Assembly: GCF_003473485.1 (NCBI RefSeq)
Contig: NC_053042.1
Coordinates: 44,107,762-44,171,761 of the forward strand
Origin: Medicago truncatula
Taxonomy: Eukaryota; Streptophyta; Magnoliopsida; Fabales; Fabaceae
Direction of reading: 5' to 3'
DNA: 64,000 nt
Below the pieces are notes generated by a model that saw nothing but the letters and a program-made list of their open reading frames with translations, had not been told where the DNA came from and ran no database searches. A program made the position numbers and the translations under genes. Shown here in pieces: positions 1-11,387 of this stretch; position 1 is the stretch's first letter; every line of letters starts with the position of its first letter.

Positions 1-1528
1 TGTGAAGTTGATTTTATTTAAGCATATCAAATGATCAAATCGACAAGAAGCTTTTCCTATCTAAAATTTACACCACGTGTATAAATCACAGCAATACATG
101 CATGTTTAATGAAATTATTGTTCCAGCAAGTAACCTATTATATCTTGCAATCTTGCACCATAAGGAATCTACTTTGCAACACTTCAAATGCCAATTATAA
201 TGAAATTATGTACTATATAGTATAAAACTAACTCAGTGCTTCAAACTAATTAGATTACCTGACCAACAACAGTTAAGGAAGTTCCAACCGGAAGTACCCG
301 TTCAATCCTCTTGAAGCCAAGAATCTGAAAATATTGTTTCATGATTACATAAACAACTCAATGATTCAATTTTTCTTTTATTATTTGCATTAGGGGATAG
401 AAGAGTTTGGATCCAACACTCCCACCTTTATAAGTTGGAAGTGCTCCGATTTTTCATGAAAAGGTATCCGATCTGATTTTTCATGAAAACGTGTCTCCGT
501 CGAATTTTCAAATGTTGAGCTTCCAACAGGTAATTCAAAACCAGTACCACCCCAAGCTCTAACCACAAGCGCACGACCGGTCCCATCATCCTAATTAACA
601 AATGGAATTGAATGACTTGTTATATTAAATATTTATTTGAAGTAAATTTGGTTTTAACTCGGAATATATATTCTGCTAAACAAGCATCCCATCATCCAGA
701 TATAACTAGTAACAACAAAAACTACATCATTAGAGAAACAAAAATAAAACACACACCAGATACCAAAGAGCCTCTTTATGATTGACTGATTTTAACTCAT
801 AACCCGGTGTCCAAGAATCAGCCTCACCGCATTTCTTTGTAACAGGCTCAACAGAACCCTTGCTTTCCTTTTTTCCCTTAATTTCAACATCTCGTTTAAG
901 ATGATGTTCCTCTACCTAATAAAAAAATTGCAAAACAGGTATAATATAGTTGCAAAGGACTAAAATGAGATAAGTAGCATCATTATCATTAAAAAAGAAT
1001 GTTAATCGAAAATTGAAGTTTACATACTCGTTCTTCGACTATTGCACCTCCTAAACCACTCAACTCGCCCGTAATTGGGGCTTCACAAACAACTCTGCCA
1101 GAAATTGTAACAACCCTGGGTAATATATTTGCATCCATCAGATGAGCTGAAAAGTGAAGAATCAATCAAAAACCATCATCAATAATCAAGTAGTACGCTA
1201 TTATATAATAAGAGTGTATCTAACCATAAAAACTTGGAACATGTAGATTCAAGAAGCATAGGGAAAAAAATAATCAATAAATAAAGAAGTTTGAGTTCGT
1301 AGTAATGGACACATGCCTAAGTCCTCGAGCTTGCAGCGGGGAACCGATTGAAGAATTTCGGCATTCCTGTAAAAAATATAGCAATGATTATTATAAAGAA
1401 GAAGAAGAAGAAAACATTATATGGAATGGAATTGCACTAACGAACTACCTGTTAGGGCTTTTGCCGATATAGTAAAGAACAGCAGCAACGGAACAGCAGA
1501 TACCACCATAAACAAGAAAATCCCCCAT
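1..1528 (-). CDS. SP1/SPL1-like protein, copy 1 (3' end outside window)
   Basis: Related to plant SP1/SPL1 and animal MAPL/MUL1, outer-membrane E3 ligases of chloroplasts, mitochondria and peroxisomes. Six exons are visible: 1449-1528, 1317-1366, 1028-1146, 757-915, 426-590 and 259-324. Together they give 213 codons in one open frame. The start is the ATG at 1528, giving MGDFLVYGG and a first membrane segment. Family hallmarks are ISGRVVCEAPI, GAIVEER, DDGTGRALVVRAWGGTGF and KRIERVLPVGT, the intermembrane-space domain of SP1. The exon for the second membrane helix and any RING lies beyond base 1. Intron 2 starts with GC, not GT (donor AG/GCATGT). Exon 5 has an in-frame 27-bp duplication at 448-489. 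Family assignment is firm; whether this copy keeps a RING cannot be seen. Confidence 0.85.
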
Positions 1529-1640
1529 CAAAATTACCTTTGGAGGAAGAAGAGCCTCGCGAAACGTGAAGGTTTTGGGAGGGTTTTGAATTGAATAAAC
1601 CTAAAGATGGGAAGTCGTTAGTGCCGTTTTTTCTTGGCTA
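1529..1640 (-). promoter_or_regulatory. 5' leader of SP1-like copy 1
   Basis: The sequence just upstream of the ATG (GGAAGAAGAGCCTCGCG, GGTTTTGGGAGGGTTTTGAA) closely matches 14940-15000 upstream of copy 2, so it is probably conserved 5' UTR or first leader exon. In copy 2 this leader lies about 1 kb from the ATG because repeats have been inserted. No clear TATA box was assigned. Confidence 0.45.
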
Positions 1641-1835
1641 ATCGTAAGTGCACTTTTCTTTTTGGAGTTATTAGTGCAATTTTCTATTTGGAGTGGATTT
1701 ATGGAGTGTGTTCTTTTTTTTTTTTTTTTTGCCAAAGAGTTTTTTTTTTATTGTAGCCTCGTTTTAATACGCCAATTCATATTTTTTTTCTATACATTTT
1801 CCCTTTCAAATAAATTAGTGTGTTAGTCCTATAAA

Positions 1836-1958
1836 TTATAGCTCAACTGACAAAAATACATAAATTATTAGACCGGACGTCTTGATCGGGGTTCGGACCC
1901 TTGCACCTTCACTTTGTGTGTGTGAGTTTATGATGACGTCATTTCTTCTATGTACCAA
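1836..1958 (+). mobile_element. SINE-like repeat with tRNA-type boxes
   Basis: It has an A-box-like TAGCTCAACTG, a B-box-like GGGTTCGGACCC, then a TGTGTGTGTGAG stretch. The same layout occurs in reverse at 55131-55262, so both look like degenerate members of one tRNA-derived SINE family. No clear target duplication was found here. Confidence 0.5.
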
Positions 1959-2123
1959 AAAAAAAATTAATGTGTTATCTTTTTTTCATAACAAAAAATT
2001 GTTAGTTACTTTTGTAAAAAAAAAATAAAAAATTGTTAGTTACTCTCCCTCCCTCTCTCTAATAAAACCTATTTTTTCACGCATTTTATTGCTCACATAA
2101 CAAACAATTGTCAATAATCTAAA

Positions 2124-2400
2124 GAGCAATGCTAGATATCAAGAAAGATTTTTTCAAGAAAAATTCAAGAATGACATGTCAAAATAATCACCCTTAGATT
2201 TTATTAAGAAATTGTACTGAAATTAATGTTAGCCAATAAAATCTCTGTCGGGCCGGAAATCATGGGGTGGTGGGTGTTATGTATTATTTTTTTTTTTTTT
2301 TATGAAAGGAATAAATGAGACTGAAATCTAAGGGTGATTATTGTGCCATGTCATTCTTGAATATTTCTTGATAAATCATTCTTGATATCTAGCATTTTTC
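2124..2400. mobile_element. Mutator-type MITE with 9-bp TSD
   Basis: A 277-bp non-coding element with inverted ends (GAGCAATGCTAGATATCAAG left; GAAAAATGCTAGATATCAAG on the other strand at right). It is flanked by a perfect 9-bp duplication TAATCTAAA (2115-2123 and 2401-2409). TSD length and TIRs fit a MULE-derived MITE. Confidence 0.85.
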
Positions 2401-2409
2401 TAATCTAAA

Positions 2410-2745
2410 TATCGTACGCATCTTTTTTAATAATTGTAAAACAAAATAAAATTTATTACAACTTTTTTAAAAGTTGTTCTTTTATTTTACACATGAAATA
2501 TTTAAAAGTTGTTCTTTTATTATACTCATCTTATTTATACAATTACAACTTTTCATGGAATATTTAGATTTGTAAATAACAAAAAACAAAGTCTGTTTAA
2601 AAAAAAAAACAAAAACTTGAGCTTTCCAAATATATAGCATTAAATAGCTTTATTGAAAAAGAATAAAAGGATACAATTGACAAATTGTACCTTTAAAAAA
2701 GAATGAAGTCATTAATTCAAATGCATATGATTAAATAACTAAACA
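2410..2745. other. AT-rich spacer, no gene seen
   Basis: Only short direct repeats around AAAAGTTGTTCTTTTAT (about 2470 and 2503) are visible. No coding frame or RNA gene was recognised. Confidence 0.6.
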
Positions 2746-2750
2746 CATTA

Positions 2751-3017
2751 TGTTATGCAATAAACTCAAAACAAAAGATCAAAGAAGAGGAAGGAGAAGA
2801 TGAAAGCACTTTGTATTATTCTCTTCACAAGTGTGTCTTTGCAATACAATATTAGCCCTATTTATAATACACAAGATGAGTAAGTGAGTGATCAAGGCAA
2901 TTAAAGTCCACTAACTATTTCACTTACTAATGGGAGTTATAAGAAGGTGAAAAATGGAAGTTATAATAAGGTGGAAGACTTAAGGATGGACATCCACTAA
3001 GTCATTATTTCATAACA
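2751..3017 (-). repeat. 3' LTR of the 2751-7803 element
   Basis: On the minus strand it starts TGTTATGAAATAATGAC and ends GCATAACA, keeping the TG...CA ends. It aligns over its whole length with 7539-7803. Confidence 0.85.
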
Positions 3018-3030
3018 CTCCCCCTTGGAT
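3018..3030 (-). other. Polypurine tract of the LTR element
   Basis: The minus strand reads CCAAGGGGGAG directly before the LTR's TG. This is the expected site for plus-strand DNA priming. Confidence 0.7.
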
Positions 3031-6000
3031 GTCCATCAGGATATGCTTCATTAAAACCTTATTAGAGAAAAACTCAATGGAAAAAAATTCTAGTGAAGGA
3101 AAAAGAGTACAACATCCTTTTGTGTCATAATCTGCTTCGTTAAAAACCTTATCAGGAAAACCCAATGGGATAAAACCATGGTTAAGGAAAAAAGAGTGCA
3201 GAACACGTATTTGTCTTCCCCTCATAAAGACAACGAAGAAGTCCAAATAATATTTTTATACTAGTTCATTGATGTGGTGTTAGCATTTTCAAACAATTGG
3301 GTGATATTTTTCTTACTCTAAGGTACAAATTGTATGCTTGACTTTAATTGCAGCAATATCTGTATTGACAAAACTAAAACACCACAATATATATAATAAG
3401 CAAAATACATTAGTGTCCTCACTTGACCAATTCAAGTTGTGCATAATTTTTTTGAGGACATGATCCTTACTCACATCAAGTGACATCACAATCATTCTAG
3501 TACATAATCAATTAAATTTGTCCATATATAACCATTTATATAATAACAAATTTTAGAATCTCTTCAGGATTTCTAATATCCTTAAAATGGACAAATGATG
3601 TCATCTTTTCAATAATTTTGATAGTTTGTGTTACGCAAATGAAATCCTTCAGGGAGTTTCATATATCACTATCAAGTGAGTCATATAAATAAATTGTAAC
3701 TCATCTTTCATATAATTTGAGCCTTTCATGTGCTACTGAACTTAATCAAGTATGAAAAAGTTCTTGAATTCACTTCAGGTGAATTTATCCTTAAAGAATA
3801 TATGTCTCTTAAAAATAAATGGTAGATATTTACCTATTCACTTCAGGTGAACATATCAAACTCTACGTATATGTATTTTACCTCTTTTCGCGTGAAAAAT
3901 CATACATAACTAATTAACTTCACATCTTCGAATGTGTGGACTACAGGTCCAAAAGATTCAGTTTTACAAAGCGAATTTGATTTTACTAGAATTGCCTCTT
4001 TTCATCTGCAGATATTTTCTTTTTCTATAATCTTTAATAGACTTTAACTCATGATCCTCAATATTACTTATCACATATAGCGCTATATTATATTCAAAAA
4101 CACATTGACGTTGATTTCATTTCGGTTCTATAGCATTCCATTGAGATCTTTCATTCATGACATAATTTATTAATATTTCATAAGTTTCAAGTACCTAATT
4201 AGTTCTTCTGGAACTGATAAATAAGTTATGTCAGAAAACTCTTTAGAGTTTCTATATCCTTGTTTGGGCTATGTTCCTTTAAGCTCCTTTTCTTAATCAA
4301 GGATTTTTATATTTGGAATCGATTGATCTATCATGCTTCATGCACGATTGAGACTCATTTGCATATTAGATTATACGACAAGGACATCTATTTCATTTGG
4401 AGCATTAGCAGCTGATATTTGATTTATTTACCTTTGCAAATGAGTTATATCTTGAGGATCAAGACGAGACAATAATATTTCCTTTTTAATAATTTATTTA
4501 AACTTCAGGTTCACATTTTCAGCTGCTTATCATCTCCCCCTAATATTGGAAAAAACTAATCCATCAATTGATAATCAGCCTACTGGGCTGTAAATAAGAT
4601 GGCTTAGCACAATTAATGATAGATGGAGATTCATTTCAAATATATTGTCCCAATATTCTTTCAAGATTTATCTTAGTGCATTATATTGGAGCAATTGTGA
4701 TATACACAACACATCCAAAATCCACTTAGATGAGAAATGCCAGGTTGTTAACCTAAAACCAATGATAGATTAAAGGGGGGACATATATATAGTAATGTGT
4801 TGGCTTGATGCAAATCAATATCTCAACATACAAGATTATTGATTCCCAAAATAGTGTTTATATGACAAGCTCTCTAACCAAACTAGAGTTTATAAGGTAT
4901 GGTCTGATAAGTATCAATCATACAATTAACTTTAGACGTCTAAAGAATGGATCTTCAAGTCCATTTTTATGAGCATATGCTATCAGCTGTTCAATTGTAA
5001 TTTGAATGATACTTATCAAATGCTTTCAGAAAATAAACTCTTAGTCAAATTGTTGACCTAATACTCTCACAAATTTGTTTTTTGCATCATAATAGATCCG
5101 GGATAACCCAACCGTCTTGCCAACGATTTGTAAACTTCTGGTTTATAATAATATGTGCTTCTATTGCACTAATTTTCTTCAAAAATGTAATAAATTTCTA
5201 TGTGACCTAGAGGAATATAATGCATTCTCATTGTGTGATTTTATTCCTCGATATATTTTCTCTTTTGGAGCCTTCAATAAATTTTATACTGCCAAATGTA
5301 ATAATATAATTAGTTTATTTGTATCGCCTATCTAAACATTTTTATAGTCTTTTGCATAATAAATCTTTCATTTACAAACAATTATTGTGCTCGTTAGAGA
5401 ATCCAAGTTCTAGGAGCAATGCTCGAAACCTCGAAATAGTTTATGCATACTTTTTAGAAGCAATCAATAATACAAATCTAATTTATACTTATTCTGTCAA
5501 CTAACAAGAATCCCAAGTCAAAACAATATTATTCCTAAACTTAATCTTTTCAAAAGAAGTAATAACATCACATTCACAACCACAATAATTAAAATTTCAT
5601 TAGTAAAGCAACTATATTAGCATTCTACCAAAAAAAAAAATGTGGAGCACAAATTATAAGTATCCAACATGTAAAAGAGATGACGTTACCTCTAATTTCT
5701 TTATGTCTTGCGAGAGCTCATACATAGTAAAGTTCATAGTCATAAATAATAATAATAGAATTTTACCATAAACACAACATCCATTATACGAAACAAATAG
5801 TATGGATCATTAAAAAATAAATAAGGTTTAATTTATCATGTGCGACTTCATCATTTCAATCAATGAATACTCTAATATTCAATCACAAATTTGTTTTATC
5901 TTTCAAAATTTTCTTAATGTTATTTTCTCAATTTTGCTACTCCATAGTACATTCAAGAGGTATAAATAATTTTTTTAATTCTTTTGATAAAATTTATACT

Positions 6001-6084
6001 AAGATCAAATAGATCTTATATATATAAATTGTGGTCAAGAACTCCACAAACCTCTATGCACAATAAGCAAGTAAAATCACAATC

Positions 6085-6755
6085 TTTGCAATCCTTCAAG
6101 GATGATTTAATATTAAATTTTAGTTCTTCACGAGCTATTTCTAAATTTTCATAAACAATTATCAAAAAACTTCTTTATTTGAGCGATCCTTAAAAAAAAT
6201 CTTCGAGAACTTTATTACATTCTTACCGTGTAACTTTCAATACCTTCATTTTAAAAGTTATACAAGGTAAAATAAATATTATTTTCAATCATAAATCTAT
6301 CAACATCAAGGAAGATCATGATTTATGCTATCCTTCGAGGATGCTAGATATTAAATATTTAGTTCTTCCAAGAACTATCTTAAACCTTCATAAACAATGA
6401 TAAAATTTTGATTGTTTGCAATCCTTCAGGGATGCTTTAATCTTAATTTATTTTAAACTCTTTCAGGAATTATATCACACATGATCTTAATAATTGGAGA
6501 ACAATTCTTTTGCACAATCCTTCAGGAATACTCGATATTAAATTATTAAAATTTTTATTGAGAATATCAAACATGCTAATGTGTTAACTAAATAATATTC
6601 AATAAAAAAAAAATTAAAAGTATAAAATTCAGTATATGTTAACAAAGATCTAGTTCTTTAAGAACTTACAACAAACCTCTATCGAGAACAACAAAGAAAA
6701 TTTACGAATGCTTGATATTAAATTATTCGTTCTTTTAGAACTATCTTCTCCTTCA

Positions 6756-6805
<50 letters not shown>

Positions 6806-7095
6806 TTCTTTGAATAATCCTTCCGGGATGCTTTGATATTAAGACAAAACATAGTTCTTCAAGAACTATATCATAAAATCTTCATTTTTTGTATAATCCT
6901 TCTGGAATGTTTCAACGTTAAAGTCAACGTTGATGATGGTTCACAAATAATGATCAAGTAAAATTCATTGTTTGAACAATCCTTCAAGAATTGATAATAT
7001 CAAATATAATTTTTCTGGAACTATATCTCAATTTTTTTAACAACGGTGATAATGAAATTAATTCTTTGTATAATCCATTCAAAATGCTTCAATGT
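6085..7095. repeat. Degenerate tandem array inside the LTR element's leader
   Basis: Roughly eight or nine units of about 90-120 bp alternate two short imperfect palindromes: AATCCTTCAGGAATGCTT-like and AGTTCTTCAAGAACTA-like, joined by ATATTAAA. Examples begin near 6089, 6328, 6420, 6520, 6820, 6895 and 6983. The array lies next to the 5' LTR in the element's own orientation, in the untranslated leader. Confidence 0.65.
6759..6802. repeat. (AT)n microsatellite
   Basis: An uninterrupted AT dinucleotide run of about 44 bases lies inside the degenerate array. Confidence 0.95.
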
Positions 7096-7538
7096 TGAAT
7101 TTTTAGGGTATTCATAAAGAATAGACAAGCATGATATGTTGTATTAGCTAACCAAAATTCTGAATAAGCTTTCTATAAAAAATTCTAAATAATAAGAAAA
7201 ATGATTCTTGCAATGAAATTAATAGATTATGCCATCACTCATTTGGCATAAATTGTCGGTGCTAGTACACTCTAATACTTTCATGTTACGAATATGAATA
7301 TGAATAAATAACTATAAAGAATATGAAAAGAAATACGAATATGTTAACTTTTTCCATAACTTCATACACCTATTCTAGCGCATATTATAATATTAGATAT
7401 CATACAAATAAATTTCAGCCGCACAACGGATCATCATCTAATTGCATTTTTAAAAGTATACCGAGAACATACAACACACTAAACAATAACATGAAAAATA
7501 AGAATCGGTATTACCTCATAGCTTCGTGCCGATAACGT

Positions 7539-7803
7539 ATTATGAAATAATATCAAAACAAAAGATTAAAGAAGAGAAAGGAGAAGATGAAAACACTTTA
7601 TATTATTCTCTTCACAAATGTGTCTTTGCAATACAATATGAACCCTATTTATAGTACACAAGATGAGTAAGTGAGTGATCAAGGCAATTAAGGTCCACTA
7701 ACTATTCACTTACTAATGGGAGTTATAGGAAGGTGGAAAATGGAAGTTATAGTAAGGTGGAAGACTTAAGGATGGACATCCACCGAATCATTATTTCATA
7801 ACA
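7539..7803 (-). repeat. 5' LTR of the 2751-7803 element
   Basis: It aligns end to end with 2751-3017. Its inner terminal CA has mutated to TA. The minus strand contains a TATA-like CTATAAATAGGGTTC. Confidence 0.85.
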
Positions 7804-7808
7804 CATTA

Positions 7809-8519
7809 TATATAGTGATATTTTGATATAATTATCTATATTTTTGTTGGTCAAATTCCGTTAAAATTGTATTGATTTATTTTTATAAAAGTTGCATTTT
7901 TCGATGTTTCATGTAATTTGGGAGTTTTTCAGATTCTATAATCCCAAAAAGTCAAATAATACTTCAAATTTTAGAATTCGAATAGCGGCAAAATTGAAAA
8001 TTTGGAAGATGCGTACGAAACTTGAGAGATAAGAAATTATATATAATTGCCATTGACCATACTGTTACTGATGGATTCTGAAGGTACAATTCCTCAATAA
8101 CATGATTATAAAAAGAATCCATAATTTGTGCAACACCTCAAAAAATTTAGTATCACCAAAAAAGATAGCAACTACACAAGTAACCACTCAAACTATTTGA
8201 TTTTATATAAAACTAAAGTCAAAGACAACTCTTATCACTAATTATGCATCACACAGAAGTCGCAAAAAAAATCCTACTCAAATTAAGGCCTAATAAAAAT
8301 ATGGAACTCATGATCAAATCTACAATCCCAAAGACAATCTACTCCACAAGTTGGGAAACCGGAGGGAAAAGAAAACATATTTGAAAAGTCAAAGAAACTT
8401 AGTATGAGCATAATAAACAAAGTGAATATGAAGTTGAAGTAGGAAATGTACAAGAGCCTTCACCAAAAACCAACCTTTAAACTTAATTTCTCTGTAAAAC
8501 TGAAGATATGAATCCATAA
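7809..8519. other. Spacer without recognised gene
   Basis: AT-rich sequence beyond the LTR element's target duplication. No coding exon, RNA gene or clear repeat boundary was seen. Confidence 0.5.
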
Positions 8520-8714
8520 TAAGCTATATACATAAATAACTGTAAACAGCTCCAAACATATCACATTTCCTCTATTTAATCACACTATAAACACATAGGT
8601 CATGTTATCTTTTCGTTACAACAAATAGATCCTCGCCTGTAATCAGACAATTCATAAGTTGTATTATCTCTTGTTATGGCAAACGATTTGAATAGTGGTC
8701 GTATTATCTCATTC
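8520..8714. repeat. Duplicated 3' flank of SP1-like copy 2
   Basis: It resembles 18560-18760 downstream of copy 3 (shared ATTCATAAGTKGTATKATCTC and GGTCGTAYTATCTYAT). The segmental duplication therefore extends well beyond the gene, and the Copia element at 8720 inserted into this flank. Confidence 0.55.
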
Positions 8715-8719
8715 TTACA

Positions 8720-9028
8720 TAGCAAAGAATGAACTATTGGTTCATTCTGTTAGAATTTGCAGAGAGATTTTGATTTAGATTTTGTATTGTCACCAAATGA
8801 ATAAATACAATGAAAGGAGTTAGTTTATATAAGATGCTATTTAGACTAAGCTATTCTAACTGAATGAAAAACTACTTTACTAATTACAGATCAGTTAGTT
8901 GGTTGCAAGGGAAACTATACAGTGCGACACTCCTTAGGCTAAGCTATTGTGTATAGTACGAGTGAGGATCCTCTAGGTGTAGTGCATGCTAAATAGAGTG
9001 AGAGAGTTATGATTGCTTTAATATTCCA
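8720..9028 (-). repeat. LTR A of the Copia remnant
   Basis: It matches LTR B on both sides of the nested solo LTR, for example TTCTGTTAGAATTTGCAGAG and GAGTGAGGATCCTC. Confidence 0.8.
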
Positions 9029-9551
9029 CCGCAATCTCAACTGGGTGATGTATCACACGGAATGAGCTTGGCGCACAAGTCATCAAAGTGTGAAGGAGAT
9101 AGTGGTTTAGGCATAGTGTCTGCATACTGCAGATGACTAGGAACATGAGACACTACAAGTTACCTTTGAATCACCTTTTCTTGAACAAAAAATAAGTCAA
9201 GCTCTCTATATGTTTAGTTTTGGCATGGAGAACTGGGTTGTGGGAGAGCGCAATAGTACTCATATTGCGACAAAGGATAGTAGGAGATGCAAAAGGAAAA
9301 CTGAGCTCAGTTGCAACAATTAGATCCAACACAGTTCAGAGGTCGCCGATGCCATACTTCGGTATTCACATTCTGTGCTGAAGTGAGACGCCACATACTA
9401 CTTTTTATGTCACCAAGAGACTAGATTGGGGCCAAGATAGATACATGCCAATCTGCATCATAATATGCTTTGAGGAACGCATGGTAAGTTGAGATAGGTT
9501 TGATGCAGCCCAATGTGCATCAGTAGGTTAAGACATGATTGTCAAATTTTA

Positions 9552-9962
9552 TTAACCGAAAAGCAAATATTTGGTCTTGTGATGGTTGCATACTGAAGAG
9601 CACCAACCACAAACAGATAATGAGTGGGATATGGATATGAGGATTCTTGCAAGAATATCTCCTATGTATTTACTTTGAGACAAGAGGAGAGATCCATCTG
9701 AGTGAGATTTCACTTCAATGCCTAGGAAGTAATACAATGTGCCAAGATCCTTAAGAGAGAAAACTGAGTTGAGCTGGGAAACAAGGGAAGGAATAAGTGA
9801 TGGATTATCGTCCGTGACAATAATATCATCCACAATTGGTATGAATTTGGGAATAAGTGTATATCTTATCCAAGATTTGCCACAATTGTTTGCATTGAAT
9901 GACATTTGTAACCATTTCCTTCGTCGTGTTTGATTGAAGCTATGAGAGGAGAGTTTGATCAC
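9552..9962 (-). pseudogene. Copia reverse-transcriptase fragment
   Basis: The minus-strand frame contains VDDIIVTDDNPSLI, SVFSLKDLGTLYYFLGIEV and GSLLLSQSKYIGDIL, which are diagnostic of the Copia RVT_2 domain after the YVDD box. The catalytic motif has decayed to IVDD. The frame degenerates after DILARI. It lies inside the 8720-11382 element and is not functional. Confidence 0.85.
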
Positions 9963-10377
9963 AAACTTTCCATAGTTTGAATTCAGGAAGAAACGAGATT
10001 CACGTTGCTATCTTCTAAAGACAAAAATTTGAAGGAATTTGTGGATTAACAAGGTGATTATAAAGCTTATGAGACTTTACCACCGGTTCAACTTGTTGAC
10101 ACTAAGGCAGATAGTTCTGCCGCTTTTGTGTGTCAAGATTCTAAGATAATGCAGAAAAATGGTTGTGACTCGAACAACATCCGAATGACAGAAATGGCAT
10201 CGCCGGAGAAGAAGATGGACTAGCATCCGATGCTGGCATAATCTCCATGGATCCAGAAGGGCTTTGAGATACCATATTAAGGAATGAACTCTTGGCTCAT
10301 TCTGTTAGAATTTGCAGAGAGCATCTGTTTTACATTTTGTATTTTCACTGAATGAATGATAACAATGAAATGAATTC

Positions 10378-11169
10378 TGTTGAGATTTGTCTTCAAATTT
10401 GTGGTCTGGAAGAATAGGGAAATCGTGACACGAATTTGGCATCGTGACACGATTTAGTGGTGCCGTGAGCTAGGTTGCAGGGTGCCAAATCGTGACACGA
10501 TTGTGGTAAATCGTGACACGATTGTGCAAACTTGCTCGTTAAGTTTCCATGATAAGGACTGGTCATACCTTGGGACGGATGCACCAATCGTGACACGATC
10601 AGGAAATCGTGACACGATTTTATCAGTGGAAGGCATGTATTTAAGTGTTCTTGTGCAGATTTGAAGAGAGAGTTGGAAGAGAGAGAAACTTGGGAAATCA
10701 AAGGGAGCAACTCTAGGGTTTAGGGTTCTTTGATTAGAGTATCTCTTGGGTTGAAAACATGGGAAACACCTTGTAGAGAGAAAATCATTGAGTGTCTTGG
10801 TGAGATTGGGAAAAGGGTAGAAATTAGGGTTAGTTCATTGTGAACTTGTCTAATCTAATTTCTTGTAACCTTTTGTATCCCTTTTGTAAGAACTCTTTGA
10901 TAGTGGATTGGAGAGTACAATCTCTCCTCCAGAGTAGGTCAAGTTTGGACCGAACTGGGTGAACAATCTCTTGGTGTCTTTGTTTTCTTCTTCCCTCTCC
11001 TTTTATCTTGTGATTGTGTATTGTGTTTCTCACTTGTTTCCTAGATTAGATCTAGGTGGTGTTTTGTTGATTATTGCTTGCACACACACTTTGTTTTGGT
11101 GGTTACCACTCTCCTTTGCTCCACACATCATAGTTTGCATTGGTGTGGTTTCGTCCGGGATTCACAACA
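10378..11169 (+). mobile_element. Solo LTR, 792 bp, TSD AATTC
   Basis: It starts TGTTGAGATTTG and ends GGATTCACAACA, with 5-bp duplications AATTC at 10373-10377 and 11170-11174. No internal retrotransposon sequence is present, so this is a solo LTR left by LTR-LTR recombination. A TATA-like GTATTTAAG lies near 10638, about 20 bp downstream of a cluster of dyad repeats. Confidence 0.9.
10421..10619. repeat. Six copies of the dyad AATCGTGACACGATT
   Basis: Near-identical 14-15-bp units lie at 10421, 10441, 10488, 10509, 10586 and 10605, with arms ATCGTG/CACGAT around a central A. They precede the TATA-like box of the solo LTR, the position of U3 enhancer elements. Function is inferred. Confidence 0.8.
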
Positions 11170-11387
11170 AATTCCTTTATATAGGATCATCTTTAAAGTA
11201 AGCTATTGTAACTGAATCTCAAACTAGTTTAACTAACTGAGACAGTTCAGTTAAGTCGTTTCACAGGGAAACTATACAATATGATACTCCTAATGCTAAA
11301 CTAGCGTGTACAGTATGAGTGAGGATCCTCCAAGTGTCGTGGATGCTAAATACAATAAAAGCTATGCTTGATTTATTTAACATTACA

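Larger units (their letters stand above)
2751..7803 (-). mobile_element. 5.05-kb LTR retrotransposon, non-coding or highly degenerate
   Basis: Two direct repeats of 267 and 265 bp (2751-3017, 7539-7803) are flanked by a perfect 5-bp duplication CATTA (2746-2750, 7804-7808). A polypurine tract (minus-strand AAGGGGGAG) abuts the repeat at 3018, which sets the minus orientation. Next to the other LTR the minus strand reads TTATCGGCACGAAGC, a candidate primer-binding site. I could not recognise an intact gag or pol frame. The interior includes an array of degenerate repeats (6085-7095). LTR divergence suggests moderate age; superfamily (probably Copia) is inference. Confidence 0.85.
8720..11382 (-). 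mobile_element. Copia retrotransposon remnant with nested insertion
   Basis: LTR A is 8720-9028 (309 bp). LTR B is 10275-11382, which is 311 bp once the nested solo LTR and its duplicated 5 bp are removed. Perfect 5-bp duplications TTACA lie at 8715-8719 and 11383-11387. A primer-binding site similar to the initiator-Met type (minus TGGTATCTCAAAGC, 10261-10274) abuts LTR B, so the element runs on the minus strand. Only about 1.2 kb of interior remains, including a reverse-transcriptase fragment, so most of gag-pol has been deleted. Confidence 0.85.
10275..11382 (-). repeat. LTR B of the Copia remnant, split by a solo LTR
   Basis: The halves 10275-10377 and 11175-11382 align with LTR A. The 792-bp insertion plus one AATTC copy accounts for all the extra length. 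Confidence 0.85.

Noticed and set aside
6759-6802. Long AT run as a replication origin or matrix-attachment signal
   Set aside because: A plain microsatellite inside a retroelement; no other supporting motif.
7323-7535. 70-codon plus-strand frame inside the LTR element
   Set aside because: Lies in the untranslated leader by the primer-binding site; low-complexity product.
10421-10619. Regular short repeats that could suggest a CRISPR-like array
   Set aside because: The units are 14-15-bp dyads with irregular spacers inside a plant solo LTR with TSDs; nothing else is prokaryotic.
10393-10710. Overlapping open frames across the dyad repeats on both strands
   Set aside because: They come from the repeat periodicity; they lie in LTR sequence and have no protein-like features.
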